Numbered from the stretch's first letter, positions 7,722 through 16,381 are shown. The stretch: DNA of 64,000 bases from an uncultured Muribaculaceae bacterium (GCA_910577355.1 CAJTMY010000004.1:1-64000), one strand, 5' to 3'. The notes: generated from the sequence alone by a model not told the origin. Numbers and translations are program-made.

Positions 7722-10121
7722 ATGAACAATAATAATGAAGCACTGCCCGTGATGCAGATAGGACAGATAGAAATAAATCCCGAAAACTTCAAGGAGCCTG
7801 TGAATACCGATGACCTGCCGGTGCTGGCTACCCGCAACCTTGTACTTTTTCCGGGCGTGAACATACCTATCGCGCTTACGCGAGATATATCGCTTAAACT
7901 CGCGCGCGAAGCTGCTGAAAAGCGTTTTCCGGTAGGAGTCGTGTGTCAGCTCGACGCATCTAACGACTCGCCGTCGGTCACCACCGGCCTCTATCGCTAC
8001 GGTGTGGCTGCCGATATATTTCAGGTGATCGACCTGCCCGACGGCTCGCACACCGCAATAGTGCATGCGCGGCAGCGTATACGCATAATGGGCAAAGGCG
8101 CGGGGCTGGTAGCTCCAGGCTCGTTGAGCGCGCGCGTCAAACTGCTTGATGATGTGATGCCCGAGGATACGGCGCAGCTCGACGCCGTCATGGCCAAGGT
8201 AGATGAAGTGACCCGCGAGATTGCCTCGCGCACCGGCGACAACGAGCAGATGTTCAACTCGGCCGTATCTCAGATCAAGGGCATACCCGAACGTCTCAAT
8301 TTCATCGCTACAAACATACCTGTGGATCCAAAGGACAAGATGGAGATGCTTGCGCGTACAAATATCGACGTACGCGCACGCGAACTGCTCCGCGCCCTAA
8401 TCGACATGCAGGAGAAGATGAAGGTGTACGAGGATATCGTGAACAAGGCCCGCGGGCGTATGAATGAGAATCAGCGCTCGGCATTTCTGCAAAGCCAGAT
8501 GGATGCTATCCGCGAAGAACTGTACGGCGACAGCGAGGAGGAAGAAATCGATGCGCTTGTCACCCGTGCCGACGAGGTGGGGATGCCCCGCAATGTCCGC
8601 GCGATATTTGATCGACAGATCACCAAGCTCCGCCGCCTCAATCCTTCGACTCCCGATTATTCTGTAGAGTATTCATACCTTGAGACTCTGCTTGACCTGC
8701 CTTGGAAGACCGGAAAATCCACTCCCGATATCCGCAGTGCGAAAGAGATACTTGAGGAGCGTCATTATGGTCTCGAAAAGGTGAAAAAACGCATTCTGGA
8801 GCAGATAGCAGTCCTGATGCACGGCAAAGGCCGTGGCAAAGCCCCTATCATATGCCTGGTCGGCCCTCCCGGTGTGGGCAAGACTTCGCTCGGACGATCG
8901 ATAGCGCAGGCTATGGATCGCAAATACCAGCGTGTATCGCTCGGGGGCGTGCACGACGAGGCGGAGATACGCGGACACCGGCGCACATATATCGGCGCCA
9001 TGCCGGGCCGTATAATCAAGGCCATGAAGGATGCCGGCGTAAACAATCCCGTATTGTTGCTCGACGAGGTGGACAAGCTCGGAGCCGACCACAAGGGCGA
9101 TCCGTCGTCGGCATTGCTCGAAGTGCTCGATCCGGAGCAGAACTCTACATTCCACGACAACTATGTGGATATCGACTACGACCTGTCAAACGTGCTCTTC
9201 ATAGCCACCGCCAATACTACGTCGACAATCGATGCGCCGCTGCTCGACCGCATGGAGCTTATCGAACTGTCGGGGTATCTGATGGAGGAGAAGATAGAGA
9301 TAGCCCGGCGCCATCTCATGCCCAAGCTGCTCAAGGAACATGGTCTTGACGAGGATACGACATTTGACCTTTCAGACGAGACTATTGCGGCGATAATTGA
9401 GAACTATACCGCTGAGAGTGGCGTGCGTCAGTTGGAAAAGACCATGGGTTCGCTGTTGCGTAAGTGGCTGTTGGCCGACATGAGCGGAGAGGTATTTCCC
9501 GACCCGATAACCCCGGACGATCTGAATGGCCTTCTCGGTCTGCCCAAATATAACAAAGACAAATATGAAGGAAACGATTACGTCGGTGTAGTGACCGGGC
9601 TTGCCTGGACGCAGGTCGGCGGCGAGATTCTGCTTGCCGAGGCATCGCTATCGACCGGTAAAGGCGACAGGCTGTCGATAACAGGCAATCTCGGCGATGT
9701 GATGAAAGAGTCGGCTACCATAGCCCTGCAATGGGTAAAAAGTCATGCGACCGCAATAGGTATAGACGTTGCGAAATTCGACAACAACAATCTTCATATC
9801 CATTTCCCCGAAGGGGCCATCCCCAAGGATGGCCCGTCGGCAGGCATCACCATCGCCACCGCCATCGCCTCGGCTTTCAGCGGCCGCAAGGTGCGTGAAC
9901 GCGTAGCCATGACCGGCGAGATAACCCTGCGCGGCAAGGTATTGCCCGTGGGTGGTATCAAAGAGAAGATATTGGCAGCCAAGCGTGCCGGCATAAAAAC
10001 CATAGTGCTCAGCGCCGAAAACCGCCGCGACATAGAAGAGATCCCCGCAAGATATATCGACGGACTCGATTTCCACTATGTAGATACGGCTATGGATGTT
10101 ATAGATTTCGCGTTGATATGA
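7722..10121 (+). CDS. lon: ATP-dependent protease La (Lon)
   Basis: A 799-residue cytosolic AAA+ serine protease that degrades misfolded and regulatory proteins. Order of parts: N-terminal LON substrate-binding domain (about 30-230), helical linker, AAA+ module with Walker A GPPGVGKT (Lys387) and Walker B LLLDEVDK near 447, and a C-terminal protease domain with PKDGPSAG (Ser706) and the catalytic Lys in GGIKEKILAAKRAG about 40 residues later. All catalytic residues are present and the length is normal. Its own promoter lies just upstream with a leader of about 20 bases. The stop overlaps the next ATG by four bases (ATGA), so translation of the DUF5106 protein is probably coupled. Confidence 0.97.
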   Translation: MNNNNEALPVMQIGQIEINPENFKEPVNTDDLPVLATRNLVLFPGVNIPIALTRDISLKLAREAAEKRFPVGVVCQLDASNDSPSVTTGLYRYGVAADIFQVIDLPDGSHTAIVHARQRIRIMGKGAGLVAPGSLSARVKLLDDVMPEDTAQLDAVMAKVDEVTREIASRTGDNEQMFNSAVSQIKGIPERLNFIATNIPVDPKDKMEMLARTNIDVRARELLRALIDMQEKMKVYEDIVNKARGRMNENQRSAFLQSQMDAIREELYGDSEEEEIDALVTRADEVGMPRNVRAIFDRQITKLRRLNPSTPDYSVEYSYLETLLDLPWKTGKSTPDIRSAKEILEERHYGLEKVKKRILEQIAVLMHGKGRGKAPIICLVGPPGVGKTSLGRSIAQAMDRKYQRVSLGGVHDEAEIRGHRRTYIGAMPGRIIKAMKDAGVNNPVLLLDEVDKLGADHKGDPSSALLEVLDPEQNSTFHDNYVDIDYDLSNVLFIATANTTSTIDAPLLDRMELIELSGYLMEEKIEIARRHLMPKLLKEHGLDEDTTFDLSDETIAAIIENYTAESGVRQLEKTMGSLLRKWLLADMSGEVFPDPITPDDLNGLLGLPKYNKDKYEGNDYVGVVTGLAWTQVGGEILLAEASLSTGKGDRLSITGNLGDVMKESATIALQWVKSHATAIGIDVAKFDNNNLHIHFPEGAIPKDGPSAGITIATAIASAFSGRKVRERVAMTGEITLRGKVLPVGGIKEKILAAKRAGIKTIVLSAENRRDIEEIPARYIDGLDFHYVDTAMDVIDFALI

Positions 10122-10852
10122 TTATCCGGTATCTTGTTCTTGCCCTGTCTTTTGCCGTAACGGCTATAACGGTCTGTGCGACAGATTATGTCGCTATGGT
10201 TGCTGCAATAGCCGGTATGCCGGTTCATGACCGGGCCGAGGCCATAGCGCGATTTGTGCTGGAGACCGGAAAGGACGAGGATACGGCTGCCTCAGCCACA
10301 CAGGTGCTTGAGAACACATTGCTGTCGGCATCGTCGCCCCTGCGCGACGATGACCTGTATATCGCCTTTGCCGAGGAGATGCTGCGCAGCGGATATCCCA
10401 ACCGTGTGCGCAACGAGTGGATGCTCGCCGCAGTGAAGCAGAACCGTCCCGGCTCCATGCTCCCCGAATTTGAATACGATACCCGCAACGGCGTCCGACA
10501 CAGTTCTGCCGAGCTGCGGGGCTGTATCTCGGTACTGATGTTCTATGATCCCGATTGCGGCGACTGCGGCGAGGCGATAGCGAGAATCCAGTCGGATCCC
10601 CATATGACAGAAGCCATTGATACCGGCAAGCTGCGCATGGTGTGCATATATGCCGATGGCGACCGTGACCTGTGGCTTTCGGCCGCCGACAAGATTCCGG
10701 CTACATGGACCGACGGATTCGATACCGGTCGCATAGTCGATGAGGAACTGTTCGTGCTGCCCATGATCCCCACGATATATGTGGTGGATGCAGAAGGAAA
10801 AATCCTCCGCAAGGAAGCTCTTGTGGAGGATGTGCTGAATCTCGAATTCTGA
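10118..10852 (+). CDS. DUF5106-like exported thioredoxin-fold protein
   Basis: A 244-residue protein with an N-terminal signal peptide (residues 1-21). An N-terminal helical part matches DUF5106-type proteins. A thioredoxin-like domain follows, with the motif FYDPDCGDC (Cys147 and Cys150) and a cis-proline loop near PMIPTIYVVD. It is probably periplasmic and may handle thiol-disulfide exchange, but the substrate is unknown. It overlaps the lon stop by four bases and so is translationally coupled to a cytosolic protease gene, an unusual pairing. It converges with the aguB gene, only 5 bases away, without an obvious terminator. Confidence 0.75.
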   Translation: MIIRYLVLALSFAVTAITVCATDYVAMVAAIAGMPVHDRAEAIARFVLETGKDEDTAASATQVLENTLLSASSPLRDDDLYIAFAEEMLRSGYPNRVRNEWMLAAVKQNRPGSMLPEFEYDTRNGVRHSSAELRGCISVLMFYDPDCGDCGEAIARIQSDPHMTEAIDTGKLRMVCIYADGDRDLWLSAADKIPATWTDGFDTGRIVDEELFVLPMIPTIYVVDAEGKILRKEALVEDVLNLEF

Positions 10853-10857
10853 TAGAA

Positions 10858-11745
10858 TTATTTTAAGAATCTTTTCGTGATGTCGCCGTAGGCGTCGATA
10901 CGTCTGTCGCGCAGGAACGGCCACCATCGGCGTACCTGCTCGGAGCGTGCGAGGTCGATGTCGACTGTCTCTACGCACTCGGCATCCGACGGAGCACGGA
11001 ACAGCAGTTCGCCCTGCGGCCCTGCGACAAAGCTGTTTCCCCAGAATTGTATGCCGTTTGTCGCACCCGACGGATCCGGTTCATGCCCCGTACGGTTTAC
11101 AGTTATCACAGGCAGCCCGTTGGCCACTGCATGTCCGCGCTGCACTGTGATCCATGCCTCGAGCTGTCGCGTCTTCTCCGCATCTGTATCTGTTGATTCC
11201 CATCCTATTGCTGTGGGATATATCAATATGTCGGCGCCGGCAAGAGCCATGAGCCGTGCGGCTTCGGGATACCATTGATCCCAGCACACGAGCACGCCGA
11301 GCCGGCCTACTGATGTATCGATGGGCTTGAATCCGAGGTCGCCCGGAGTGAAATAAAATTTCTCGTAATATGCGGGATCGTCGGGAATATGCATCTTGCG
11401 GTAGCGTCCGGCCTCGCTGCCATCGGCATCGAATACAACAGCGGTGTTGTGGTACAGACCCGGCGCGCGGCGTTCGAAAAGTGATGTGACAATGACTACT
11501 CCGAGGTTTGCGGCGAGCTTTGAATAAAATGCGGTGGCGTCGCCGGTAAGACTTGTCGCCTGATCGAAATTATCTACATTCTCGGTCTGGCAGAAGTAAA
11601 GCCCGTCGTGCAGCTCGCGGTTCACTATGAGGCGTGCGCCGCGTGCGGCAAGCTCTCTTGCCGCTTCGGCGATACGTTCGCGGCATGCTGCAGTATCGGC
11701 GGTATTTGATTGTTGGATTATTCCGACACGAAGTTTCTTTTCCAT
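10858..11745 (-). CDS. aguB: N-carbamoylputrescine amidohydrolase
   Basis: A 295-residue carbon-nitrogen hydrolase (nitrilase superfamily) that converts N-carbamoylputrescine to putrescine, CO2 and ammonia. The catalytic triad is visible: Glu44 in NRELHDGLYF, Lys117 in YRKMHIPDD and Cys154 in VLVCWDQWYPE. The FCQTE and YYEKFYFTPGD segments are typical of the AguB branch rather than of other nitrilases. It follows aguA by 3 bases, so the two enzymes form one operon for agmatine use. The canonical ELHN is ELHD here. Cytosolic; normal length. Confidence 0.95.
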   Translation of the reverse strand: MEKKLRVGIIQQSNTADTAACRERIAEAARELAARGARLIVNRELHDGLYFCQTENVDNFDQATSLTGDATAFYSKLAANLGVVIVTSLFERRAPGLYHNTAVVFDADGSEAGRYRKMHIPDDPAYYEKFYFTPGDLGFKPIDTSVGRLGVLVCWDQWYPEAARLMALAGADILIYPTAIGWESTDTDAEKTRQLEAWITVQRGHAVANGLPVITVNRTGHEPDPSGATNGIQFWGNSFVAGPQGELLFRAPSDAECVETVDIDLARSEQVRRWWPFLRDRRIDAYGDITKRFLK

Positions 11746-11748
11746 AAT

Positions 11749-12813
11749 TCAGAGTGGCAGTACGTCGGCCGGCACCTGCATGGTGGCACAGTGCAACGAG
11801 CCGTGTTGGCGTATTAGAGCCCGGCAGTCGACCGGCTCGATGATGTGATCGGGAAATGCTATACGCAAGGTCATTGCAGCGCGCTCGTCGTTGAGCGGCT
11901 GGCCATATATGGGGAGGAGTACGGCATCGTTTATTATAAGGAAATTGGCATATGTGGCGGGCAGGCGATGACCGTCCTCAGGATCATATATCGCATCGGG
12001 CATGGGCAGCTCCACAAGATTGTAAGGTATGCCGTCGGGAGTGGCGAATCCTGAGAGGCATCGGGCAACTCCGGCAAGAGCGAGTGACTGCTCGTCGGAT
12101 TCGGTTTCGGGCCCCGGGACGCAGTACAATATGGTATCGTATGGAGCAAGGCGCGCGATAGTGTCGATATGTCCGTCGGTATCGTCGCCGATTATGTCGC
12201 CGCTTTCGAGCCACAGTATGTTGCGGGCACCGAGCGTCTCGCGCAGCTTCTGCTCTACTGACGTACGTGAACGCTGTTTGCCTCCGTTGCGGGTGGGCGT
12301 TAGCAGGCACGACGATGTGGTGAGTATAGTGCCACATCCATCACTTTCGATAGAGCCGCCTTCAAGTATGAAGTCGTTGAGGTCGAGATAGCGTCCACGC
12401 AGAAGCCCGGCATCGACCATACGGCGGGTCACACCGTTGTCGAGCGCGCTGTCAAATTTTCCACCCCAGGCATTGAAGCCGAAGTCGCACAGCACCGGAC
12501 TCCCGTCGGCATCGCGTACAGTGATCGCTCCATAGTCGCGTATCCATGTATCATTGGTCGGGGTATCGAAATAAATAATATCGCCGGCCGGAATATCGGC
12601 AAACCGTGCCCGTATGGCTGTTGTGTCTGGTGCCACGATAATGGCTGTCGCATGCCGTGCGATGGCGCGAACCATAGCATCGTAGCACTCTTCCACCTGC
12701 GGCATCATGTAGGCCCAGTCGGTATCGCGGTGAGGCCATGATATCATTACTGCGCCCTGCGGCTCCCATTCGGCAGGTAGCCGGAGATGGCGGGTTGTCG
12801 GTTTACTCGTCAT
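11749..12813 (-). CDS. aguA: Agmatine deiminase
   Basis: 354 residues from the ATG at 12813; a longer reading frame to 12849 adds residues not seen in the family. It hydrolyses agmatine to N-carbamoylputrescine and ammonia. The N-terminal RLPAEWEPQGAVMISWPH, the substrate loop near WIRDYGAI and the C-terminal catalytic Cys in GSLHCATMQ mark the agmatine deiminase / PAD superfamily; the more common GGIHCITQQ form is slightly altered. It overlaps the small upstream gene by 11 bases and is followed 3 bases later by aguB. Together they supply putrescine, and the nitrogen released may feed growth. Cytosolic. Confidence 0.94.
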   Translation of the reverse strand: MTSKPTTRHLRLPAEWEPQGAVMISWPHRDTDWAYMMPQVEECYDAMVRAIARHATAIIVAPDTTAIRARFADIPAGDIIYFDTPTNDTWIRDYGAITVRDADGSPVLCDFGFNAWGGKFDSALDNGVTRRMVDAGLLRGRYLDLNDFILEGGSIESDGCGTILTTSSCLLTPTRNGGKQRSRTSVEQKLRETLGARNILWLESGDIIGDDTDGHIDTIARLAPYDTILYCVPGPETESDEQSLALAGVARCLSGFATPDGIPYNLVELPMPDAIYDPEDGHRLPATYANFLIINDAVLLPIYGQPLNDERAAMTLRIAFPDHIIEPVDCRALIRQHGSLHCATMQVPADVLPL

Positions 12814-13039
12814 AATCGGTGAGTGAGTTCCATACCTCGTTCTGGCCATCTACATATTCCTCGCAGAAGTCAAGGAAGCCCCGCTTTTCTGAGGAACCGA
12901 CCTCGCGGCACCATTCGCGGTATGCTTTGCGTAGCTCCGTGTCATCGGCCAGCGCACGTTTGAATTCAGCCTCGGCCATGTCTATCGAAGGAGTCTGGCG
13001 TATGATTGATATGAAGTATTTGGTAATGTCGTCTTGCAT
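12803..13039 (-). CDS. Small helical protein at head of agu operon
   Basis: A 78-residue protein from the ATG at 13039; the reading frame is open to another ATG at 13069, but a likely -7 box (13057-13064) lies between, so the inner start is preferred. It is acidic and helical, with conserved-looking patches DITKYFISIIRQ, AEFKRALADD and GFLDFCEEYVDGQNEVW. No enzyme motif or signal peptide is seen. Its end overlaps the aguA start by 11 bases, so the two are probably translated together. I have the impression that similar proteins are common in Bacteroidales, but no function is known to me. Confidence 0.75.
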   Translation of the reverse strand: MQDDITKYFISIIRQTPSIDMAEAEFKRALADDTELRKAYREWCREVGSSEKRGFLDFCEEYVDGQNEVWNSLTDYDE

Positions 13040-13056
13040 GGTTAAGAAAATGATGG

Positions 13057-13064
13057 CAAATGTA
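13057..13064 (-). promoter_or_regulatory. -7 element of the agu operon
   Basis: Read on the minus strand this is TACATTTG, a fit to TAnnTTTG. Transcription would start near 13053, about 14 bases before the ATG at 13039, which supports that start. No good -33 TTTG is visible at the usual distance. Confidence 0.45.
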
Positions 13065-13087
13065 TGCATTTTTATTCAATAAAGTAG

Positions 13088-13127
13088 TATTAATGTGGTT
13101 ATATAAAGTTAAATAAACACATTAATA
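13088..13127. repeat. Inverted repeat between the agu operon and the DUF4136 gene
   Basis: TATTAATGTG (13088-13097) and CACATTAATA (13118-13127) are perfect inverted copies around a 20-base AT-rich spacer. A related word, CAATGTGTTAC, follows near 13150. The repeat lies in the 144-base divergent intergenic region, upstream of both genes, where an operator would be expected. Its role is inference. Confidence 0.45.
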
Positions 13128-13183
13128 ATGTCAAACTTTATAATTGATCAATGTGTTACATAAATATATAACAAAATTAGATT

Positions 13184-13804
13184 ATGAAAAAGCTTGCATT
13201 CATGACACTTGCCATTATGGCTACGCTTATTACGGGTTGCAGTCCGTTCACTTTGGTCAATAACGAGACCTATAATAATGCGGATCTGTCCGATTATTCC
13301 ACATTCCGTATCGTTACGCCGGCTGATGGTGAGATGCCCCCAGGCATGCAGGCTGTGACGTATTACAACATAGCGGCCGCAATACGCGAACAGATGATAA
13401 TGCGTGGATATACAGAGGATGCCAACTCGCCATTGCTAATCAATATAGGTCTTACCGTCCACCGGGAGATAGAGACCGAACCGGCTATTCCGCCTGGATA
13501 TATGCCTTATACCGGGCCTTATTACAATGGTTATTATCCGTTCTTCATGTATCCCCGTTCATATTATTGGAACAGCTACTACGCCAATGCCAAGGTGATT
13601 ACCGGTATATATAGAGAAGGGGTGCTCACGATGGACATGGTCAATATTGACAAGAAGCTCCCGTTATATTCGGCGTCGGTTGCCACGATTCTTGAAAACG
13701 GTAACGCCAGGTTCCGCAATCTGGAAGGCATAGCCGAGGCAGTGAAGACGCTTTTCTCAAAATTCCCGGTGCCGATTGAGCCGCAATACCGTGCGGTAAA
13801 ATAG
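13184..13804 (+). CDS. DUF4136 lipoprotein
   Basis: A 206-residue lipoprotein: signal peptide with lipobox ITGC (Cys19) and a mature region that matches DUF4136 (DLSDYSTFRI, then an AIREQMIMRGY helix and an INIGLTVHREIE strand). The middle is a Tyr/Pro/Gly-rich loop (about residues 105-130: YMPYTGPYYNGYYPFF), followed by a strand VLTMDMVNI. The function of DUF4136 proteins is unknown; they are probably attached to the inner or outer membrane facing the periplasm. It is transcribed alone, divergently from the agu operon, and ends at a bidirectional terminator shared with tig. Confidence 0.87.
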   Translation: MKKLAFMTLAIMATLITGCSPFTLVNNETYNNADLSDYSTFRIVTPADGEMPPGMQAVTYYNIAAAIREQMIMRGYTEDANSPLLINIGLTVHREIETEPAIPPGYMPYTGPYYNGYYPFFMYPRSYYWNSYYANAKVITGIYREGVLTMDMVNIDKKLPLYSASVATILENGNARFRNLEGIAEAVKTLFSKFPVPIEPQYRAVK

Positions 13805-13822
13805 AAGGATTATATACAACGT

Positions 13823-13864
13823 AAAAACAGAGACCCTGCCGAATAATGCGGGGTCTCTGTTTTT
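13823..13864. terminator. Bidirectional intrinsic terminator between DUF4136 gene and tig
   Basis: AAAAACAGAGACCC (13823-13836) pairs with GGGTCTCTGTTTTT (13851-13864); three further pairs (one a T-G wobble) close an 8-base loop. T-runs follow on both strands, suiting two convergent genes. Confidence 0.9.
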
Positions 13865-13883
13865 TTATGCTGTCGGACGATGA

Positions 13884-15254
13884 TTATTCAGCGTCGGCTG
13901 TGGGATTGGCAAGCTCGCGGAATTCGTCGAGAGTTACTGTTTTTTCATCAACAGAGATGACGTTGCGCAGTGCGTCGAAGGTTTTGGCTTCTTCCATTTC
14001 GTCCGCTATGCGGCGACGGTAGTTGTTTTCGGCGAGGATACGCTTGGCCATGTCGGTCACGGTCTCTTCGTCCATGTTGTACATTCCGTACTGCTGCATC
14101 TGCTGGCTTGCGATGAACTTGGCGCGGGCGAGCAGGTCGTCTTCCGTAACCTTCACTTCAAGCTTGCGGGCTACATCACCCGAGATGATTTCCCACTTGA
14201 TGCCGGGGAGCATGTTGGCGAAGTCCTTGTCGAGAGCCTCGGCCGTGAGATTCTTGTCCTGGAGAAGAATCCAACGCTTCAGCAGGGCTTCGTCGAGTTT
14301 CATGTCTCCGTACTTTTCCATAAGATAATCGTGGGCGTCACGGTTGAAAAGCTGGAAACTGTTGGGAGCGAGCGAAGATTCGATCATTCCACGGAGCTGT
14401 GCATTATATTCTTCTTCAGTATGGACTTTATCTTTGCCGAATACGTCATCGTAGAAGTCCTGATCATGTTCGGCAAGCTTGAGAACTATGATTTCGGAAA
14501 TCACGAATTCAAAATCGGCGGTGACGTTCTCGGCTGCATCTTTGTCGATGTTGAGCATCGATGCGAGCTCGGCAATCTGTTCTCCTGCTGCGTTGCGGGG
14601 ATTGAACACCACCTTGTCGCCAACGTGCTTGCCGAGGAATTTGTCGGCTTCCTCCTTGTTCTTGAAGAGGAACGGAGCAACGATACCCGATACTACCTGA
14701 ATGGCTTCTGCGTCGGTCTTGACTGTGCCGTCGGCGTTGAGTTCCATTATCGAACCCTTCACGACAGCCTTGGCGTCGACTTCCTCGCCTGGAACCTGTG
14801 CGCCGAAGCGCTCGCGCAGATTCTTGTCCTGTTCGGACATCATCTCGTCGGTTACTTCTATCTTGTAGAAAGGCAGGTTGACGCTCTTGTTAAGAGTGAT
14901 ATTCAGTTCGGGCCACAATGCTACATCATAGCAGAATGTGTAGTCGGAGGTCTTCATGTCGATCTCGGTGGTGCCGCAAGGCAGCGGCTGGCCGAGGATC
15001 TGTACTTTTTCTTTATCGATATACTCGAAAACGGCGTGGAATACCTCGTCGTTGATCACTTCGCTCTTGACGTCGCGTCCAAAGCGTTTGCGGAGTTCGG
15101 GTACTGCAATGTGCCCCTTGCGAAATCCGGGAATGACGTGCTTTTTGCCTATTTCCTTGAGTTTGGCAGTTACCTTGTCGGCATAATCGGCCTCAGTGAT
15201 GCTGACGGTGATTTTGCCGCAGGCTTCGCCTGTCTTTTCAAACTTGATTTCCAT
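13884..15254 (-). CDS. tig: Trigger factor (ribosome-associated chaperone)
   Basis: A 456-residue protein. The N-terminal ribosome-binding domain carries the signature FRKGHIAVPELRKRFG (residues about 43-58), a variant of the usual GFRxGKxP loop. A reduced FKBP-like middle domain (about 150-250) and a long helical C-terminal arm region follow. It binds the ribosome exit tunnel and holds nascent chains. The length is slightly greater than E. coli trigger factor (432). The -7 promoter element lies at 15304-15311, about 50 bases upstream. It ends at the shared terminator with the DUF4136 gene. In many bacteria tig is next to clpP and clpX; that is not so here. Confidence 0.95.
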   Translation of the reverse strand: MEIKFEKTGEACGKITVSITEADYADKVTAKLKEIGKKHVIPGFRKGHIAVPELRKRFGRDVKSEVINDEVFHAVFEYIDKEKVQILGQPLPCGTTEIDMKTSDYTFCYDVALWPELNITLNKSVNLPFYKIEVTDEMMSEQDKNLRERFGAQVPGEEVDAKAVVKGSIMELNADGTVKTDAEAIQVVSGIVAPFLFKNKEEADKFLGKHVGDKVVFNPRNAAGEQIAELASMLNIDKDAAENVTADFEFVISEIIVLKLAEHDQDFYDDVFGKDKVHTEEEYNAQLRGMIESSLAPNSFQLFNRDAHDYLMEKYGDMKLDEALLKRWILLQDKNLTAEALDKDFANMLPGIKWEIISGDVARKLEVKVTEDDLLARAKFIASQQMQQYGMYNMDEETVTDMAKRILAENNYRRRIADEMEEAKTFDALRNVISVDEKTVTLDEFRELANPTADAE

Positions 15255-15303
15255 TTTATATTATTGTCTTTATGGTTTTCAGAATATTTTGTTTTTTCGC
15301 GTG

Positions 15304-15334
15304 CAAAGTTACTAAAATTCGCCCAAATGGAAAA
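15304..15334 (-). promoter_or_regulatory. tig promoter
   Basis: On the minus strand the -7 box is TAACTTTG (15304-15311) and a weak -33 TTTT lies 19 bases upstream (15331-15334). The predicted leader is about 45-50 bases. Confidence 0.6.
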
Positions 15335-15416
15335 GTTAAGTTAGAATAAAATTACCGTTTGATCTCATTTGTATTCATTAACATGGCTGTGCCTTATGCC
15401 TGCACATGTATATGTT

Positions 15417-15424
15417 TAACTTTG
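15417..15424 (+). promoter_or_regulatory. -7 element before small unknown gene
   Basis: TAACTTTG, a perfect TAnnTTTG box, lies 26 bases before the ATG at 15450. The -33 region (TTAT at 15394-15397) is poor. Confidence 0.5.
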
Positions 15425-15449
15425 TGATGTAATCTTTAACCTGCCAACA

Positions 15450-15671
15450 ATGCCAGCCAAAATGAATCAGACCATAGTAATCACACCAAATGTCATAAAT
15501 ACGCTGCGTTCCCTCCCTTTGGAAGAACGTATATCTGTCGCATCGGCTCTCGCGGGAGAAATGTTGCTTGGAGCAGGAGTATGCAGCAGCCTCAATCCCG
15601 AGGAGGATATGATATATCAGATACTGCGATTTTATGTCAATCAGGCGTCGGCCCGATATAACCGTCGGTAA
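15450..15671 (+). CDS. Small conserved-looking protein of unknown function
   Basis: A 73-residue protein; a second ATG at 15462 would give 69 residues and fits the start MNQTIVITPNVINTL. No signal peptide, membrane segment or cysteine pair is evident. It has a helical look, with LPLEERISVASALAGEMLLG and a C-terminal MIYQILRFYVNQAS helix. It has its own -7 box, sits alone between tig (divergent) and rpsP, and shows normal codon use for the window. The dedicated promoter and the clean reading frame support it being a real gene. I do not recognise the family. Confidence 0.62.
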   Translation: MPAKMNQTIVITPNVINTLRSLPLEERISVASALAGEMLLGAGVCSSLNPEEDMIYQILRFYVNQASARYNRR

Positions 15672-15726
15672 TCCATGTTTTTTAGTATTATTTGGCGAGT
15701 GATGTGAAAATAAACGACAGAAAGTC

Positions 15727-15757
15727 TTGGCGGATAAATAAAAAAACAGTACCTTTG
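15727..15757 (+). promoter_or_regulatory. rpsP promoter
   Basis: The -7 box TACCTTTG (15750-15757) has a TTGG at 15727-15730 spaced 19 bases upstream, a fair match to the Bacteroidetes consensus. The leader before the rpsP ATG is about 45 bases. Confidence 0.6.
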
Positions 15758-15806
15758 CAGTCGCAAACAATGCAAGACCAAACCAACTAATCATTTAACA
15801 AAGTTA

Positions 15807-16343
15807 ATGGCAACAAAAATCAGATTACAACGCCACGGTCGCAAGAACTATGCGTTTTATCCTATTGTTATCGCCGATAGCAGGGCACCACGAGATGGTA
15901 AGTATATTGAAAGGATAGGTTCCTACAACCCGAACACTAATCCTGCTACAATCACTCTTAACTTCGAACGGGCCTTGTATTGGGTGAATACCGGCGCACA
16001 GCCCACCGACACAGTGCGCACTATCCTCTCCAACGAGGGTGTACTCCTCATGAAACACCTCCAGGGCGGTGTCCGCAAGGGAGCTTTCGACGAGGCAGAG
16101 GCAGAACGTCGCTTCGCCGCCTGGAAGGCAAAGAAGCAGGCGCAGGTTGATGCTCTCAAGGCTGACATGGCCGACAAACGCCAGTTGGCTGCAAAGCAGC
16201 GTCTTGAGGCAGAAGAAGCCGCAAACAAGGCTAAAGCCGAGGCTGTGGCCAAGAAAAAGGCAGAGATTGCCGCCGCTAAAGCTGAAGCCGAAGCTGCCGC
16301 CGCTCCCGCCGAAGAAGCTCCTGAAGCTCCTGCTGCTGAATAA
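15807..16343 (+). CDS. rpsP: 30S ribosomal protein S16 with long charged tail
   Basis: 178 residues. Residues 1-80 are S16 (MATKIRLQRHGRKNYAFYPIVIADSRAPRDG split over two strands, then IERIGSYNPNT), a structural protein of the small subunit. Residues about 90-178 form an Ala/Lys/Glu-rich helical tail ending AEEAPEAPAAE that E. coli S16 (82 residues) lacks; long S16 tails are common in Bacteroidetes. The gene is alone with its own promoter and a strong terminator after it, not in the usual rpsP-rimM-trmD-rplS order. Confidence 0.95.
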   Translation: MATKIRLQRHGRKNYAFYPIVIADSRAPRDGKYIERIGSYNPNTNPATITLNFERALYWVNTGAQPTDTVRTILSNEGVLLMKHLQGGVRKGAFDEAEAERRFAAWKAKKQAQVDALKADMADKRQLAAKQRLEAEEAANKAKAEAVAKKKAEIAAAKAEAEAAAAPAEEAPEAPAAE

Positions 16344-16381
16344 GCTACTGAATGTCAAGCTCTGTGCTTGAAACCGTATCA

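Noticed and set aside
14331..15344. Long plus-strand open frame opposite tig
   Set aside because: It is antisense to trigger factor, which has a clear family match and promoter.
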